Shown here piece by piece: positions 48,399 to 57,050 of a stretch of 64,000 bases of DNA. The notes under the pieces are model-generated. The model was not told the origin of the DNA, ran no database searches, and saw only the letters and a program-made list of their open reading frames with translations. Every line of letters starts with the position of its first letter. Within the stretch, counting starts at the first letter, position 1. The stretch comes from Streptococcus mitis (GTDB lineage Bacteria > Bacillota > Bacilli > Lactobacillales > Streptococcaceae): assembly GCF_016658865.1 (NCBI RefSeq), contig NZ_CP067992.1, positions 763,001 through 827,000 on the forward strand, written 5' to 3'. Made by a program: the position numbers and the translations under genes.

Positions 48399-48782
48399 AT
48401 GAGGTTATTAAAAATTATAGGAATCGTTTTAGCTAGTTTATTAGTTATTGTTGGATTAAGTGTAGGAGGATATAAAGTGATGAAAAAAGTAGAACACGAT
48501 GAGATGGTGAGAATTGTAGAGAGTGAGGAAACGAAAGAGATTTTTAAAGTGCGCTTAAAACAAATAGATCCGAATGCTCTAACAGAAAAAGGAATTATTA
48601 AATCATATAAAGTTGATTCTTTTGAACATAATCCAATGGGAGGAATAATTGTTTATTTGTATATAAATGATTCTTCAAGTTATAAAGTTAGTGTTTTCTT
48701 ACATAAAGATAGTGATGGTAAATTAAGAAATGGCGGTGGGAGTAATCCACCTCTGGAAAAATTAAAGGGAGACTCAAACTGA
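48399..48782 (+). CDS. DUF1310-like membrane-anchored protein, copy c
   Basis: 127 residues. Membrane helix IIGIVLASLLVIVGLSVGG; the extracellular part (SYKVDSFEHNPMGGIIVYLYIN) is shorter than in the other copies and strongly divergent. Its stop overlaps the following orphan ATG by one base. Same predicted role as the other copies. Confidence 0.72.
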   Translation: MRLLKIIGIVLASLLVIVGLSVGGYKVMKKVEHDEMVRIVESEETKEIFKVRLKQIDPNALTEKGIIKSYKVDSFEHNPMGGIIVYLYINDSSSYKVSVFLHKDSDGKLRNGGGSNPPLEKLKGDSN

Positions 48783-49012
48783 TGAATTCTATGTATAGCG
48801 ACTATGAACGAAAGTTAATTGCTGAAAAAGAATATGATAATACATTACAAGTTGATAATGATATTTATATAGAAACTCGAAAAAGTTCCATCAGCACAGT
48901 CCGTCAGGTGATCGAAAACGAGACAGGATTGAAGGTTTATGTAGTTGAGAGTCCAGACAAATCTTTACGGCATACTATAAGTAAATCAGTGCATGATATA
49001 TTTGTAAAATAA
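48782..49012 (+). CDS. Orphan toxin N-terminal module, copy d
   Basis: 76 residues. The most divergent N-terminal half of the set (MYSDYERKLIAEKEYDNTLQ), followed by the invariant VRQVIENETGLKVYVVES and the tail ending VHDIFVK. Coupled to copy c of the DUF1310 gene. Confidence 0.62.
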   Translation: MNSMYSDYERKLIAEKEYDNTLQVDNDIYIETRKSSISTVRQVIENETGLKVYVVESPDKSLRHTISKSVHDIFVK

Positions 49013-49027
49013 CATAAAGGAGACGTC

Positions 49028-49429
49028 ATGAAACCATTAAAAATTGTAGGAATTGTTTTAGCTAGTTTATTAGTTATCGTTGGATTAAGTATAGGAGGAT
49101 ACAAGGTGATGAAAAAGGTAGAACAAGACGAGATGGTGAGAATTGTAGAGAGTGAGGAAGTCAAAAAGATCATAGAAGATAACCTAAAGCTGAGGCATAA
49201 AGGGGCACTTGAAGAAGGAAATATTATCCAGAATTATGATATAGATATTAATTCCATTTTTCATAGTCCAATGGGAGGGATCAAATTTAAAATTTATATA
49301 AATAATGACGAAGAATTATATGTATTTTTCACTATTAATAAAGATAGAAGTAGCGGAAAGTTAGTTAATGATGGTGGAGGAAGCTCTGCTAAATTTAAAA
49401 AAATAATAACGGAGAGAAAAAGTGAGTAG
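49028..49429 (+). CDS. DUF1310-like membrane-anchored protein, copy d
   Basis: 133 residues with N-terminal helix and extracellular domain. Its last ~45 residues (HSPMGGIKFKIYINNDEELY and onward) are nearly identical to copy e, pointing to recent duplication or gene conversion. The stop (in KSE-stop) overlaps the next orphan's GTG start by eight bases. Confidence 0.75.
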   Translation: MKPLKIVGIVLASLLVIVGLSIGGYKVMKKVEQDEMVRIVESEEVKKIIEDNLKLRHKGALEEGNIIQNYDIDINSIFHSPMGGIKFKIYINNDEELYVFFTINKDRSSGKLVNDGGGSSAKFKKIITERKSE

Positions 49430-49658
49430 ACAGTATAGTGATCATGAACGTCAAAAAATTGCCAATGAAGAATATACAAAGTATTCTGAAACAGAGTCTA
49501 TGGAAATCATAAATGATAAAGGAGAGATAGAAGATATCGGTACAGTCCGTCAGGTGATAGAAAACGAGACAGGAATAAAGATTTACGTAGTTGAGAGTCC
49601 AGACCGATATTTATGGTATACTATAAGTAAATCAGTGCATGATATATTTGTAAAATAA
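49422..49658 (+). CDS. Orphan toxin N-terminal module, copy e (GTG start)
   Basis: 78 residues starting with GTG. SRQYSDHERQKIANEEYTKY is almost identical to the full toxin's start, followed by VRQVIENETGIKIYVVES and the orphan tail SVHDIFVK. It is thus the closest truncated relative of the complete toxin gene downstream. Confidence 0.65.
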   Translation: MSRQYSDHERQKIANEEYTKYSETESMEIINDKGEIEDIGTVRQVIENETGIKIYVVESPDRYLWYTISKSVHDIFVK

Positions 49659-49673
49659 CATAAAGGAGATGTC

Positions 49674-50075
49674 ATGAGGTTATTAAAAATTATAGGAATT
49701 GTTTTAGCTAGTTTATTAGTTATTGTTGGATTAAGCGTAGGAGGATACAAGGTGATGAAAAAAGTAGAACAAGACGAGATGGTGAGAATTGTAGAGGGTG
49801 AGGAAGTCAAAAAAATCATAGAAGATGATTTGAAAGAAATGGACCAATTTTCTTTAACAAATAAAGGAAAAATAAAGTCTTATCAAATTGATGATAAATC
49901 CATCCATCATAGTCCAATGGGAGGGATCAAATTTAAAATTTATATAAATAATGACGAAGAATTATATGTATTTTTCACTATTAATAAAGATAGAAGTAGC
50001 GGAAAGTTAGTTAATGATGGCGGAGGAAACTCTGCTAAATTTGAGAAAATGATAACGGAGGGGAAAAGTGAGTAG
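49674..50075 (+). CDS. DUF1310-like membrane-anchored protein, copy e (likely cognate immunity to the lipase toxin)
   Basis: 133 residues; helix 5-27 and an extracellular DUF1310-like domain. Its 3' end overlaps the GTG start of the full-length lipase toxin by eight bases, so the two are translationally coupled. That makes it the best candidate for the cognate immunity factor of the intact toxin. Confidence 0.75.
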   Translation: MRLLKIIGIVLASLLVIVGLSVGGYKVMKKVEQDEMVRIVEGEEVKKIIEDDLKEMDQFSLTNKGKIKSYQIDDKSIHHSPMGGIKFKIYINNDEELYVFFTINKDRSSGKLVNDGGGNSAKFEKMITEGKSE

Positions 50076-51291
50076 ACAGTATAGTGATCATGAACGTCAA
50101 AAAATTGCTAATGAAGAGTATACAAGTTATTCTGAAACAGATCCCTTGAAAATCATAAACGATAAAGGAAAGAAAGAAACCATCGGTACAGTCCGTCAGG
50201 TGATAGAAAACGAGACAGGAATAAAGGTTTACGTAGTTGAGAGTCCAGACCAATCTGAAGTGTCCGTTCTTTACGAAGGTTCTAAAGCGCCATTTGATGA
50301 AGGATGGGAAGTGGATTGGCTTGCAAATGATATTCCCATGGCTCAAAATATTTTGAAAGGTGAAGAAGGGGTGACTTCTCAGTTGAAGGCGGCGGCATCT
50401 ATCTTAGATGATATAATGTTGGAATATCCAAACGCTAAAATCTCAGTTTATGGTCACTCTCTTGGTTCTATGAATGCTCAATACGCCCTAGCTAATGTTA
50501 GGGACATTTCACGTATTTCAGGAGCTTATATCTACCAAGGCCCGAATATCTATCCGGTCTTGACCAAAGAACAGCGGCAGCGTGTGGATGCGATAAAGTA
50601 TCGTATTCATAATTATGTTGATGATAAAGATTTGGTTCCTATAGGTTACCCTAAAAATAGAATGGATAGTGTCGGTGTTGTAGGGATGATGCATCATGTG
50701 GACTCTGTACAACAGGTAGATTTTGTATATTCTCAACACTTGTGGGGCGGTTATGTTTTTAATGAAGATGGTAGTCTTAAAATTAAGAATGATCGTTCAT
50801 CGTTTGAAAAACGGTATTCATCTGGTTTGGATAAGGTTTCCAGCGGCTTGTATGACTATGCAAAGGCTAAAGAGGCATTGGCTTCAGGCGGTTATACGAG
50901 TGGTGAGAAACTCTTTTTAGACTCCGAACAGGCCTTAACGATTTCATCGGGATTGCATGAAGTCGCAAATGCTGGTCATGAAGAGATTTGCTCCATAGTT
51001 CATAAAGCTCACCAAGAAGCAGAGAAAATAGTAGCGAGCACTTATCACGTTCCCTTTGGTTTTATTTTATCACCTACAGAGGTGGCGACAGCCTATTCTG
51101 ATGGAGGAGTATCTCGTACGACAATCGTAGATGATCTTGATCATTATTTCTATCCAAAAATCAAAAAATCAGAAAAACTAGCCGAAGATTTTCAAAGTTT
51201 AGAAAAGCAAATAGCAGATGGTGTCCAAAAAAAATTGGAAGATGATAAAGAGTTAGCAGGGAATTTTAAAGAATGGATGAAAATCAAGTAA
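50068..51291 (+). CDS. Lipase-like toxin with C-terminal secretion domain (TslA-like, predicted type VII effector)
   Basis: 407 residues, GTG start at 50068. An N-terminal module of about 62 residues is shared with the upstream orphans, then an alpha/beta-hydrolase lipase domain (about 65-255) with the nucleophile elbow YGHSLGSMNAQ (Ser131) and a candidate His in SQHLWGGY. The C-terminal ~150 residues (from about 260) are helical without catalytic motifs. There is no signal peptide. The lipase-first, helical-domain-last order followed by two small helical genes resembles the reverse-arranged type VII lipase effector TslA of S. aureus. No secretion machinery lies in this window. Confidence 0.7.
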   Translation: MSRQYSDHERQKIANEEYTSYSETDPLKIINDKGKKETIGTVRQVIENETGIKVYVVESPDQSEVSVLYEGSKAPFDEGWEVDWLANDIPMAQNILKGEEGVTSQLKAAASILDDIMLEYPNAKISVYGHSLGSMNAQYALANVRDISRISGAYIYQGPNIYPVLTKEQRQRVDAIKYRIHNYVDDKDLVPIGYPKNRMDSVGVVGMMHHVDSVQQVDFVYSQHLWGGYVFNEDGSLKIKNDRSSFEKRYSSGLDKVSSGLYDYAKAKEALASGGYTSGEKLFLDSEQALTISSGLHEVANAGHEEICSIVHKAHQEAEKIVASTYHVPFGFILSPTEVATAYSDGGVSRTTIVDDLDHYFYPKIKKSEKLAEDFQSLEKQIADGVQKKLEDDKELAGNFKEWMKIK

Positions 51292-51683
51292 TCTGGCAGG
51301 AATTAAGAACAAAGCAAAACCATTTAGATTTATTAGATGAACGCAATCGTTCTATTCGCCAACAAAGAGAAGAACAATTTGAAAACCTTCAGCAAAAACG
51401 GAACCAATTGTTGCATATGATGGAAAGAAAGTATCAGATGATGCAGCATTACCTAGGACAAGTGGACGTGGATACTACTGAGGAAAGAGCACGATTAAAC
51501 AGAATAGCTTCGGACTTTAGCCAAGCAGTATCTATAGGATTTATAAGAAATCAGCGCGCTTTGGAACAAAGTATTGAAAAAGAAGAGATTGAGTATAGAC
51601 GAGAACGACGAAAATTAGAAGAGGATATAGATACCTTACATCGTCGAAAGATGAAACTTGATCAAGAAAAAAAGAAGGGATAG
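51273..51683 (+). CDS. Coiled-coil partner protein of the lipase toxin
   Basis: 136 residues, almost entirely charged alpha-helix with heptad character (RSIRQQREEQFENLQQKR, EYRRERRKLEEDIDTLHRRK). No membrane segment. It overlaps the toxin 3' end by 19 bases, so it is co-produced. By analogy with TslA-type effectors it could be a targeting or chaperone partner; sequence alone shows only the helical nature. Confidence 0.6.
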   Translation: MDENQVIWQELRTKQNHLDLLDERNRSIRQQREEQFENLQQKRNQLLHMMERKYQMMQHYLGQVDVDTTEERARLNRIASDFSQAVSIGFIRNQRALEQSIEKEEIEYRRERRKLEEDIDTLHRRKMKLDQEKKKG

Positions 51684-51686
51684 CTT

Positions 51687-51980
51687 ATGTTTGATGAAAT
51701 GATTAATGATTTCTTCTCAGGAGTGAACAATAATATGATTGAGATTCAGAAGGGACTAGAACGTTTACTAATCAGTCATATCTATTCACCGATCAAATTG
51801 AATGAGCGTAATAATTTGATGTCAGATGGTGACTTTAAGATCAAAACAGAAGTTCTAGCAACAAAGACAGCACTAGGGATGATTTCTAGTCAACTCGATA
51901 CAACTATGAAAGGAGCTTATTCGACAAAGGTTGTTGAGACTTTGAAGACGAAAGAAAAAGATTATGATACGATTGTGTAG
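51687..51980 (+). CDS. Small helical partner protein (WXG100-like size)
   Basis: 97 residues, predicted helical hairpin, no Cys, no membrane segment, three bases after the coiled-coil gene. Length and helical nature fit the small secretion partners of type VII effectors, but the WXG motif is absent (the turn region reads LISHIYSPIKLNERNN). I do not recognise a named family. Confidence 0.55.
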   Translation: MFDEMINDFFSGVNNNMIEIQKGLERLLISHIYSPIKLNERNNLMSDGDFKIKTEVLATKTALGMISSQLDTTMKGAYSTKVVETLKTKEKDYDTIV

Positions 51981-52024
51981 AGATGAATATTCTACAATTG
52001 GAATTAGATAGGAGACTAATATAG

Positions 52025-52078
52025 GAAAAATCAAGGTTCGAATCACCAGTAAAATAGTGGTTTGAACTTTGATTTTTC
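52025..52078 (+). terminator. Strong terminator closing the toxin island
   Basis: GAAAAATCAAGGTTCGAA pairs along its length with TTTGAACTTTGATTTTTC, with few mismatches. It separates the island from the licD cluster. Confidence 0.85.
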
Positions 52079-52110
52079 TTAGTGTTTGATGGATTTTTAA
52101 GGCTTTTTTA

Positions 52111-52119
52111 TGGTATAAT
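52111..52119 (+). promoter_or_regulatory. Extended -10 promoter for the licD / teichoic-acid cluster
   Basis: TGGTATAAT 40 bases before the first licD ATG; AGAGGAGAG ribosome site. No clear -35. Confidence 0.65.
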
Positions 52120-52158
52120 AAAACGATATAACTCGTTATTGAACAGAAGAGGAGAGAC

Positions 52159-52995
52159 ATGAGTGATTTGAAAGCGATTCAGGCTCGTAGTCTGGAAATG
52201 GCTGAATATTTCGCCGCATTTTGTAAAGAACATGATTTGCTTTGTTATCTTTGTGGTGGAGGTGCTATTGGTGCCCTTCGAAACAAGGGTTTCATTCCTT
52301 GGGATGATGATCTAGATTTTTTTATGCCCCGTAAGGATTATGAAAAATTGGCAGAATTATGGCCTCGTTATGCAGATGAGCGTTATTTCTTGTCAAAGAG
52401 TAACAAGGATTTTGTCGATCGCAATCTTTTTATTACTATTCGTGACAAGGAAACTACCTGCATTAAACCTTACCAGCAAGATTTGGATTTGCCACATGGT
52501 TTGGCCTTAGATGTTTTGCCTTTGGATTATTATCCTAAAAATCCAGCTGAGCGGAAAAAACAGGTTCGTTGGGCCCTGATCTATTCTCTTTTTTGTGCGC
52601 AAACTGTTCCAGAAAAGCATGGCGCACTTATGAAATGGGGGAGTCGCATTTTACTCGGTTTGACACCAAAATCTCTTCGTTATCGCATTTGGAAAAAAGC
52701 TGAGAAAGAAATGACCAAGTACAGTCTGGCTGAGAGCGATGGAATCACGGAGTTATGCTCCGGTCCTGGCTACATGAGAAACAAGTACCCAATCGCATCC
52801 TTTGAAGATAATCTCTTCTTGCCATTTGAAGAGACAGAGATGCCCATTCCAGTTGGCTACGATGCCTATCTCAGCACTGCTTTTGGTGATTATATGACAC
52901 CTCCACCAGCAGATAAGCAGGTGCCGCATCATGATGCTGTTATCGCTGATATGGATAAGAGTTATAGAGAGTACAAGGGAGAATATGGAGCATGA
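52159..52995 (+). CDS. LicD-family phosphotransferase
   Basis: 278-residue nucleotidyltransferase-like enzyme of the LicD family, which moves phosphocholine (or a similar phospho-alcohol) onto cell-surface glycans. Signature GAIGALRNKGFIPWDDDLDF near residues 37-56 with the metal-binding DDD; LALDVLPLDYYP later. No membrane span, so cytosolic. First gene of the cluster and overlapping the glycosyltransferase start. Confidence 0.9.
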   Translation: MSDLKAIQARSLEMAEYFAAFCKEHDLLCYLCGGGAIGALRNKGFIPWDDDLDFFMPRKDYEKLAELWPRYADERYFLSKSNKDFVDRNLFITIRDKETTCIKPYQQDLDLPHGLALDVLPLDYYPKNPAERKKQVRWALIYSLFCAQTVPEKHGALMKWGSRILLGLTPKSLRYRIWKKAEKEMTKYSLAESDGITELCSGPGYMRNKYPIASFEDNLFLPFEETEMPIPVGYDAYLSTAFGDYMTPPPADKQVPHHDAVIADMDKSYREYKGEYGA

Positions 52996-53960
52996 TGGGA
53001 GAAAAAATAAGCGTTATCGTTCCAGTCTACAATGTAGAAAACTATTTGGAACGATGTGTGGAGTCAATTCTTCATCAGACTTATACCAATTTTGAACTAA
53101 TCCTAATAAATGATGGGTCTACTGATTCTAGTGGAAAGATCTGTGATGATTTAGCAAATCAGTATGAGAATATCAAGGTTTACCATATCGAAAATGCTGG
53201 TGTTTCTAATGCAAGAAATCTTGGAATTCAGCTAGCGACAGGTGCTTGGATAACTTTTATTGATAGCGATGATTTCGTCACCAATGATTATCTAGCTACT
53301 TTAGCTAGTGCAGTTGAGGGAGAACATGTAGGTTTTGTGATTGCTCCTCTACACCATATCAAAAATGGCATTGTAACAGACCTTCCTCTACATTCTGGAA
53401 AAACAGAACTCTGGTCAACAGAAGAAACCATGAAGGAACTACTGATGACTACCAGAACGTCATTTTTTCCAGTCGCAAAACTGTTTAAGAGAGACCTGCT
53501 TGCGGATGAAAAGTTTAATACAAATTATCACCTGGCTGAAGATGCCCTATTTTTAACTGAATTGTTACTAAAGACAAGATGTAGTAGCGTATTTATTGAC
53601 AAACCGATTTATTATTATGATCATCGTGAGGGAAGTGCGACAACATCTGTTAATCGGTATGTATTTGATACGATAGAAGTTTATAAGCAAATAATTGCTC
53701 AAGTTTCACAAGTCTTCCCTAATTTAAAATATGAATTAATAAACAGAGAGTGTTGGTCGTACATCACAGTTTACGATAAAATTATCTTTACTTCACGTGG
53801 AGAGTATCAAAAGGAGAAAGCCGAGCTGAGGACTTGGATTGTTCAGCATCGACGTGAAATATGGAAGGATGCTTATTTCACTACTTTTCGCAAGGTAGCG
53901 ATCCTCTCACTTGTCATTTCTCCATGGCTATATAAGAAAATTGTTGGATTAAAAAACTAA
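52992..53960 (+). CDS. Family 2 glycosyltransferase
   Basis: 322 residues. The GT-A fold start ISVIVPVYNVENYLERCVES, LINDGSTDSSGKICD, NAGVSNARNLG and the DxD-like IDSDDF are all present. It probably adds a sugar to the teichoic-acid repeat precursor on the cytosolic side. Overlaps the preceding licD stop (ATGA). Donor sugar not predictable. Confidence 0.9.
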   Translation: MMGEKISVIVPVYNVENYLERCVESILHQTYTNFELILINDGSTDSSGKICDDLANQYENIKVYHIENAGVSNARNLGIQLATGAWITFIDSDDFVTNDYLATLASAVEGEHVGFVIAPLHHIKNGIVTDLPLHSGKTELWSTEETMKELLMTTRTSFFPVAKLFKRDLLADEKFNTNYHLAEDALFLTELLLKTRCSSVFIDKPIYYYDHREGSATTSVNRYVFDTIEVYKQIIAQVSQVFPNLKYELINRECWSYITVYDKIIFTSRGEYQKEKAELRTWIVQHRREIWKDAYFTTFRKVAILSLVISPWLYKKIVGLKN

Positions 53961-53981
53961 TATCATGAGAAGGAGTTGAAA

Positions 53982-56141
53982 ATGAATTTTTCAAAATTGG
54001 ATGAATACTTTGAAAAATCAAAACTATGGATTGCGTATCTATTTGTTTTTATTTCGATTTTAAGTATGAGTTCACTGGTTTATAAGATAGCAAATCCCCT
54101 CTACAAGGGATTATCAGCGATTGTAGTACTTTATATTTGCTGTACCTTATTGTTTAAGTGGAAAGAAATCACAGTAGATCGCAAATTTCTGTCCTTATTT
54201 GGTCTATTGGCTGGAAGTCATCTGTTATCAGCTATTTTTAATCGCTCTGGACATTTGATTGGAAATGTGATAGAGATCCTCTTTATGGTGACCTATATTT
54301 TATTATTTACCATGTTAGAATCAGGGCAACTTAAAAAATTATTTGACTGGATTGCCTATACGGTTCAAATTGTATCTTTTTCTTCAGCAATTTTTGCGTT
54401 TGGTTTATTGGTAAGTAGAGTCCTTATCCTATTTAAGATTGGCGAACAATCTTATTACTATGGTGTTATGAATGGACGTCTGTGGGGGATTGTTAATCCA
54501 AATGCTAGTGCGATATTTTCATACATTAGCATTATTTTGGCTATGTATTTGATTCATAAAGGAAGTAAATATTCTGTCTATCTTAAACTGAATAATGTAA
54601 TTCAATTAGTTTACTTCGCAACCATGCAAAGTAGAGGAGCTTTATTATCTTTAGTGTTAATGATTGGGTTTTATAGTTTCTTTATTAACGGGGGCAAGTT
54701 AGCTAAGCGATTTCTAATCTTTATTATTTCTGCTTTACTTGTTTCTGCTGCTAACATCGGATTGAGTTATGTAACCTCTATTTACATATCCTCGGGGAAA
54801 GCGACTGTATTAGACTTAAATAAAGGACAATCTTATGCAGAAACGGATTCTTCAGTTATAAAAAAAACAGGTGAACTTCATCTAATAGAAACAACACCTA
54901 GTGGCAGAACTTATATTTGGAAAAATGCTATAAAAATGGGAAGTGAGAAACCAATTTTTGGTTATGGTGTAAGAAATGTTCCAGATTATTACACAAAATA
55001 TTTCAGTAAATTTGAGATTCAAAATTCTCTTATTGGTGGAAATTTCCATAACATTTTGGTAACGATATTTGTTAGTTCTGGAATTTTAGGTTTAGTATCC
55101 TTTCTACTTCTACTAGGATATATAATTAAGCGCTTTTTGACTTATTTGATTGTTTCTAAAAAGAACTCTGAAAAGTTGATTATGATTCTTTTCTTTGGCA
55201 TCTTGTTCGGTCAATTATTTGAAAGTCAGATTATGTACTCAACTAACTTTATTAATATTATCTTTTGGTTGATTATTGGTTATGGATTAGTTGTTTGCAA
55301 ACGTGATGAAGGTATTCGTTATCAGGAAGTAACTGATATTAGAGAGATCCAACAGATGGAACTAGGAATCATGGAATACATTCATGAAACTTGCCAGAAA
55401 ATTGGTGTCAAATATTTCCTAGCTTATGGCAGTCTTATCGGTGCGGTTCGTCATAAAGGTTTTATTCCTTGGGATGATGACATGGATATCTGTATGTTAC
55501 GAGAAGATTATGAAAAGTTGCAAGACTATCTTATTGCTAACCCTGATGAACGTTACGAAGTGATGTCTTATAAAAATAATCTCAACTATGTCTATCCCTT
55601 CATGAAAGTGCAGGATAACCATACCTACTTGCTAGAAGAAGATGTTCGTATTGATTCAAATATGGGGATTTATGTAGATATTTTCCCTGTAGATGGCTAC
55701 GAGAATGATGCCAATTTCAAGAACAAGATGACAAAGCTGATAAAGAAACGTCAATTGAGTTGCTATACATTTAAAGGTATCACCAATACGAAAAGTGTTC
55801 TGAATTCACTGATACGCTATATTTCAGTTATTATTTTTTATTTCACAAATACAAATAAATACGTTGCACAAATTGAAGAACTTGCTAAATCACGTAAAGT
55901 GTCAGATTATGAGGAAGTGGATTATCTTATCTACAAGGATATGAACAAACCAGTGTGGAGACGCGAATGGCTAGAACAAGTTACTACTGGAACATTTGAA
56001 GGTAAGAAATTTACTATTCCGAAAAAATATCATGAAATTTTGACCTCAGACTACGGAGATTATATGCAATTGCCGCCAGTTGAACAAAGAGTATCTCATC
56101 ATGGTTTTAAATTGTGGAAGATTGTTAAAAAGTCTAAATAA
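53982..56141 (+). CDS. Fusion of a Wzy/O-antigen-ligase-like membrane polymerase with a LicD domain
   Basis: 719 residues. Residues about 1-440 hold ten or more membrane helices with the polymerase/ligase-type segment TPSGRTYIWKNAIKMGSEKPIFGYG and an extracellular loop. Residues about 455-719 are a complete LicD domain (YGSLIGAVRHKGFIPWDDDM near 480-500). The frame is unbroken. The start ATG 53982 follows AAGGAG; an upstream TTG is less likely. It would couple chain polymerisation and phosphocholine (or similar) transfer in one protein, although the LicD domain should face the cytosol. Confidence 0.85.
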   Translation: MNFSKLDEYFEKSKLWIAYLFVFISILSMSSLVYKIANPLYKGLSAIVVLYICCTLLFKWKEITVDRKFLSLFGLLAGSHLLSAIFNRSGHLIGNVIEILFMVTYILLFTMLESGQLKKLFDWIAYTVQIVSFSSAIFAFGLLVSRVLILFKIGEQSYYYGVMNGRLWGIVNPNASAIFSYISIILAMYLIHKGSKYSVYLKLNNVIQLVYFATMQSRGALLSLVLMIGFYSFFINGGKLAKRFLIFIISALLVSAANIGLSYVTSIYISSGKATVLDLNKGQSYAETDSSVIKKTGELHLIETTPSGRTYIWKNAIKMGSEKPIFGYGVRNVPDYYTKYFSKFEIQNSLIGGNFHNILVTIFVSSGILGLVSFLLLLGYIIKRFLTYLIVSKKNSEKLIMILFFGILFGQLFESQIMYSTNFINIIFWLIIGYGLVVCKRDEGIRYQEVTDIREIQQMELGIMEYIHETCQKIGVKYFLAYGSLIGAVRHKGFIPWDDDMDICMLREDYEKLQDYLIANPDERYEVMSYKNNLNYVYPFMKVQDNHTYLLEEDVRIDSNMGIYVDIFPVDGYENDANFKNKMTKLIKKRQLSCYTFKGITNTKSVLNSLIRYISVIIFYFTNTNKYVAQIEELAKSRKVSDYEEVDYLIYKDMNKPVWRREWLEQVTTGTFEGKKFTIPKKYHEILTSDYGDYMQLPPVEQRVSHHGFKLWKIVKKSK

Positions 56142-56198
56142 CTGGATTGGGATTAAGAAACGTTTAAAAATATAGTCAAAATTAGGAGAATAAAACCT

Positions 56199-57011
56199 AT
56201 GTCTGAAAGAACTTTAACTCTTGAAGAAATCAAACAAGTAGAATTAGATATTTTGAAGTATCTTCATGATCTTTGTGAACAACATCATATCAAATATTTT
56301 ATTGATTTTGGAACATTACTAGGAGCTGTACGCCATAAAGGATTTATACCTTGGGATGATGATACAGATATTTCCTTAGCGCGTGATGAGTTTGAAAAAC
56401 TGTATAAGGTTTTAAAAAATGAAAATCATCCCTACTACAAATTAATTTCATTCAGAGAAACAAAGGGGTATCCTTACAGTTATATGCGAGTCTATGATGT
56501 GAGGACACGTCGAGATGCTAATCTTATAGATAAAACGGTCGTATTGGGAACCTGCGTTGATATCTTTCCATATGATGGTGTCGTAACGCAAGAAAGTGAC
56601 CAGAAGAAAATGAAGCTCTACAAATATTTCATTCGTCTTTCTTCTTTGAATTTTAAAGGGATTAAGTCTGAGAATGGTGGACTTAAAAATCTCCCTCGTT
56701 ATATGGGGTCAGCTATTTTTCGTTTAACTTCCCCACAGATATGGAACCAAAAATTAGAGAGTCTTGCTTTGAAGTATAGTGTGGATCAAGCAACAGATCT
56801 CACTTGTACTATCTATGATTCCTATTATCCAGATGGTATAAAAAAAGAATGGCTCTATGATTTGATTGATATGCCGTATGAAAACATTGTGGTCAAGGTT
56901 CCTAGAAAATACCATGAATTACTTGTCTACGAATTTGGAGAAAACTATATGAGTCCGCCACCCATTGAGCAACAAGTGCCAGGAGGAGATAAAAATTATT
57001 GGATTGATTAG
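56199..57011 (+). CDS. LicD-family phosphotransferase
   Basis: 270-residue cytosolic LicD enzyme with FGTLLGAVRHKGFIPWDDDT and CVDIFPYDGV. It is most similar in text to the LicD half of the preceding fusion (both have VRHKGFIPWDDD and a C-terminal PPPIEQ/LPPVEQ motif), suggesting local duplication. AGGAGAAT ribosome site; followed 39 bases later by the Pce-type gene. Confidence 0.9.
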   Translation: MSERTLTLEEIKQVELDILKYLHDLCEQHHIKYFIDFGTLLGAVRHKGFIPWDDDTDISLARDEFEKLYKVLKNENHPYYKLISFRETKGYPYSYMRVYDVRTRRDANLIDKTVVLGTCVDIFPYDGVVTQESDQKKMKLYKYFIRLSSLNFKGIKSENGGLKNLPRYMGSAIFRLTSPQIWNQKLESLALKYSVDQATDLTCTIYDSYYPDGIKKEWLYDLIDMPYENIVVKVPRKYHELLVYEFGENYMSPPPIEQQVPGGDKNYWID

Positions 57012-57050
57012 TATAAGTTTCTTATCTTTTAAAATAAAGGGGTTTTCAAG

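Noticed and set aside
47664-49819. Minus-strand frames recurring in each toxin module (47664-47891, 48937-49173, 49583-49819)
   Set aside because: They recur only because the DNA blocks recur; the plus-strand frames have ribosome sites, membrane helices and overlaps.
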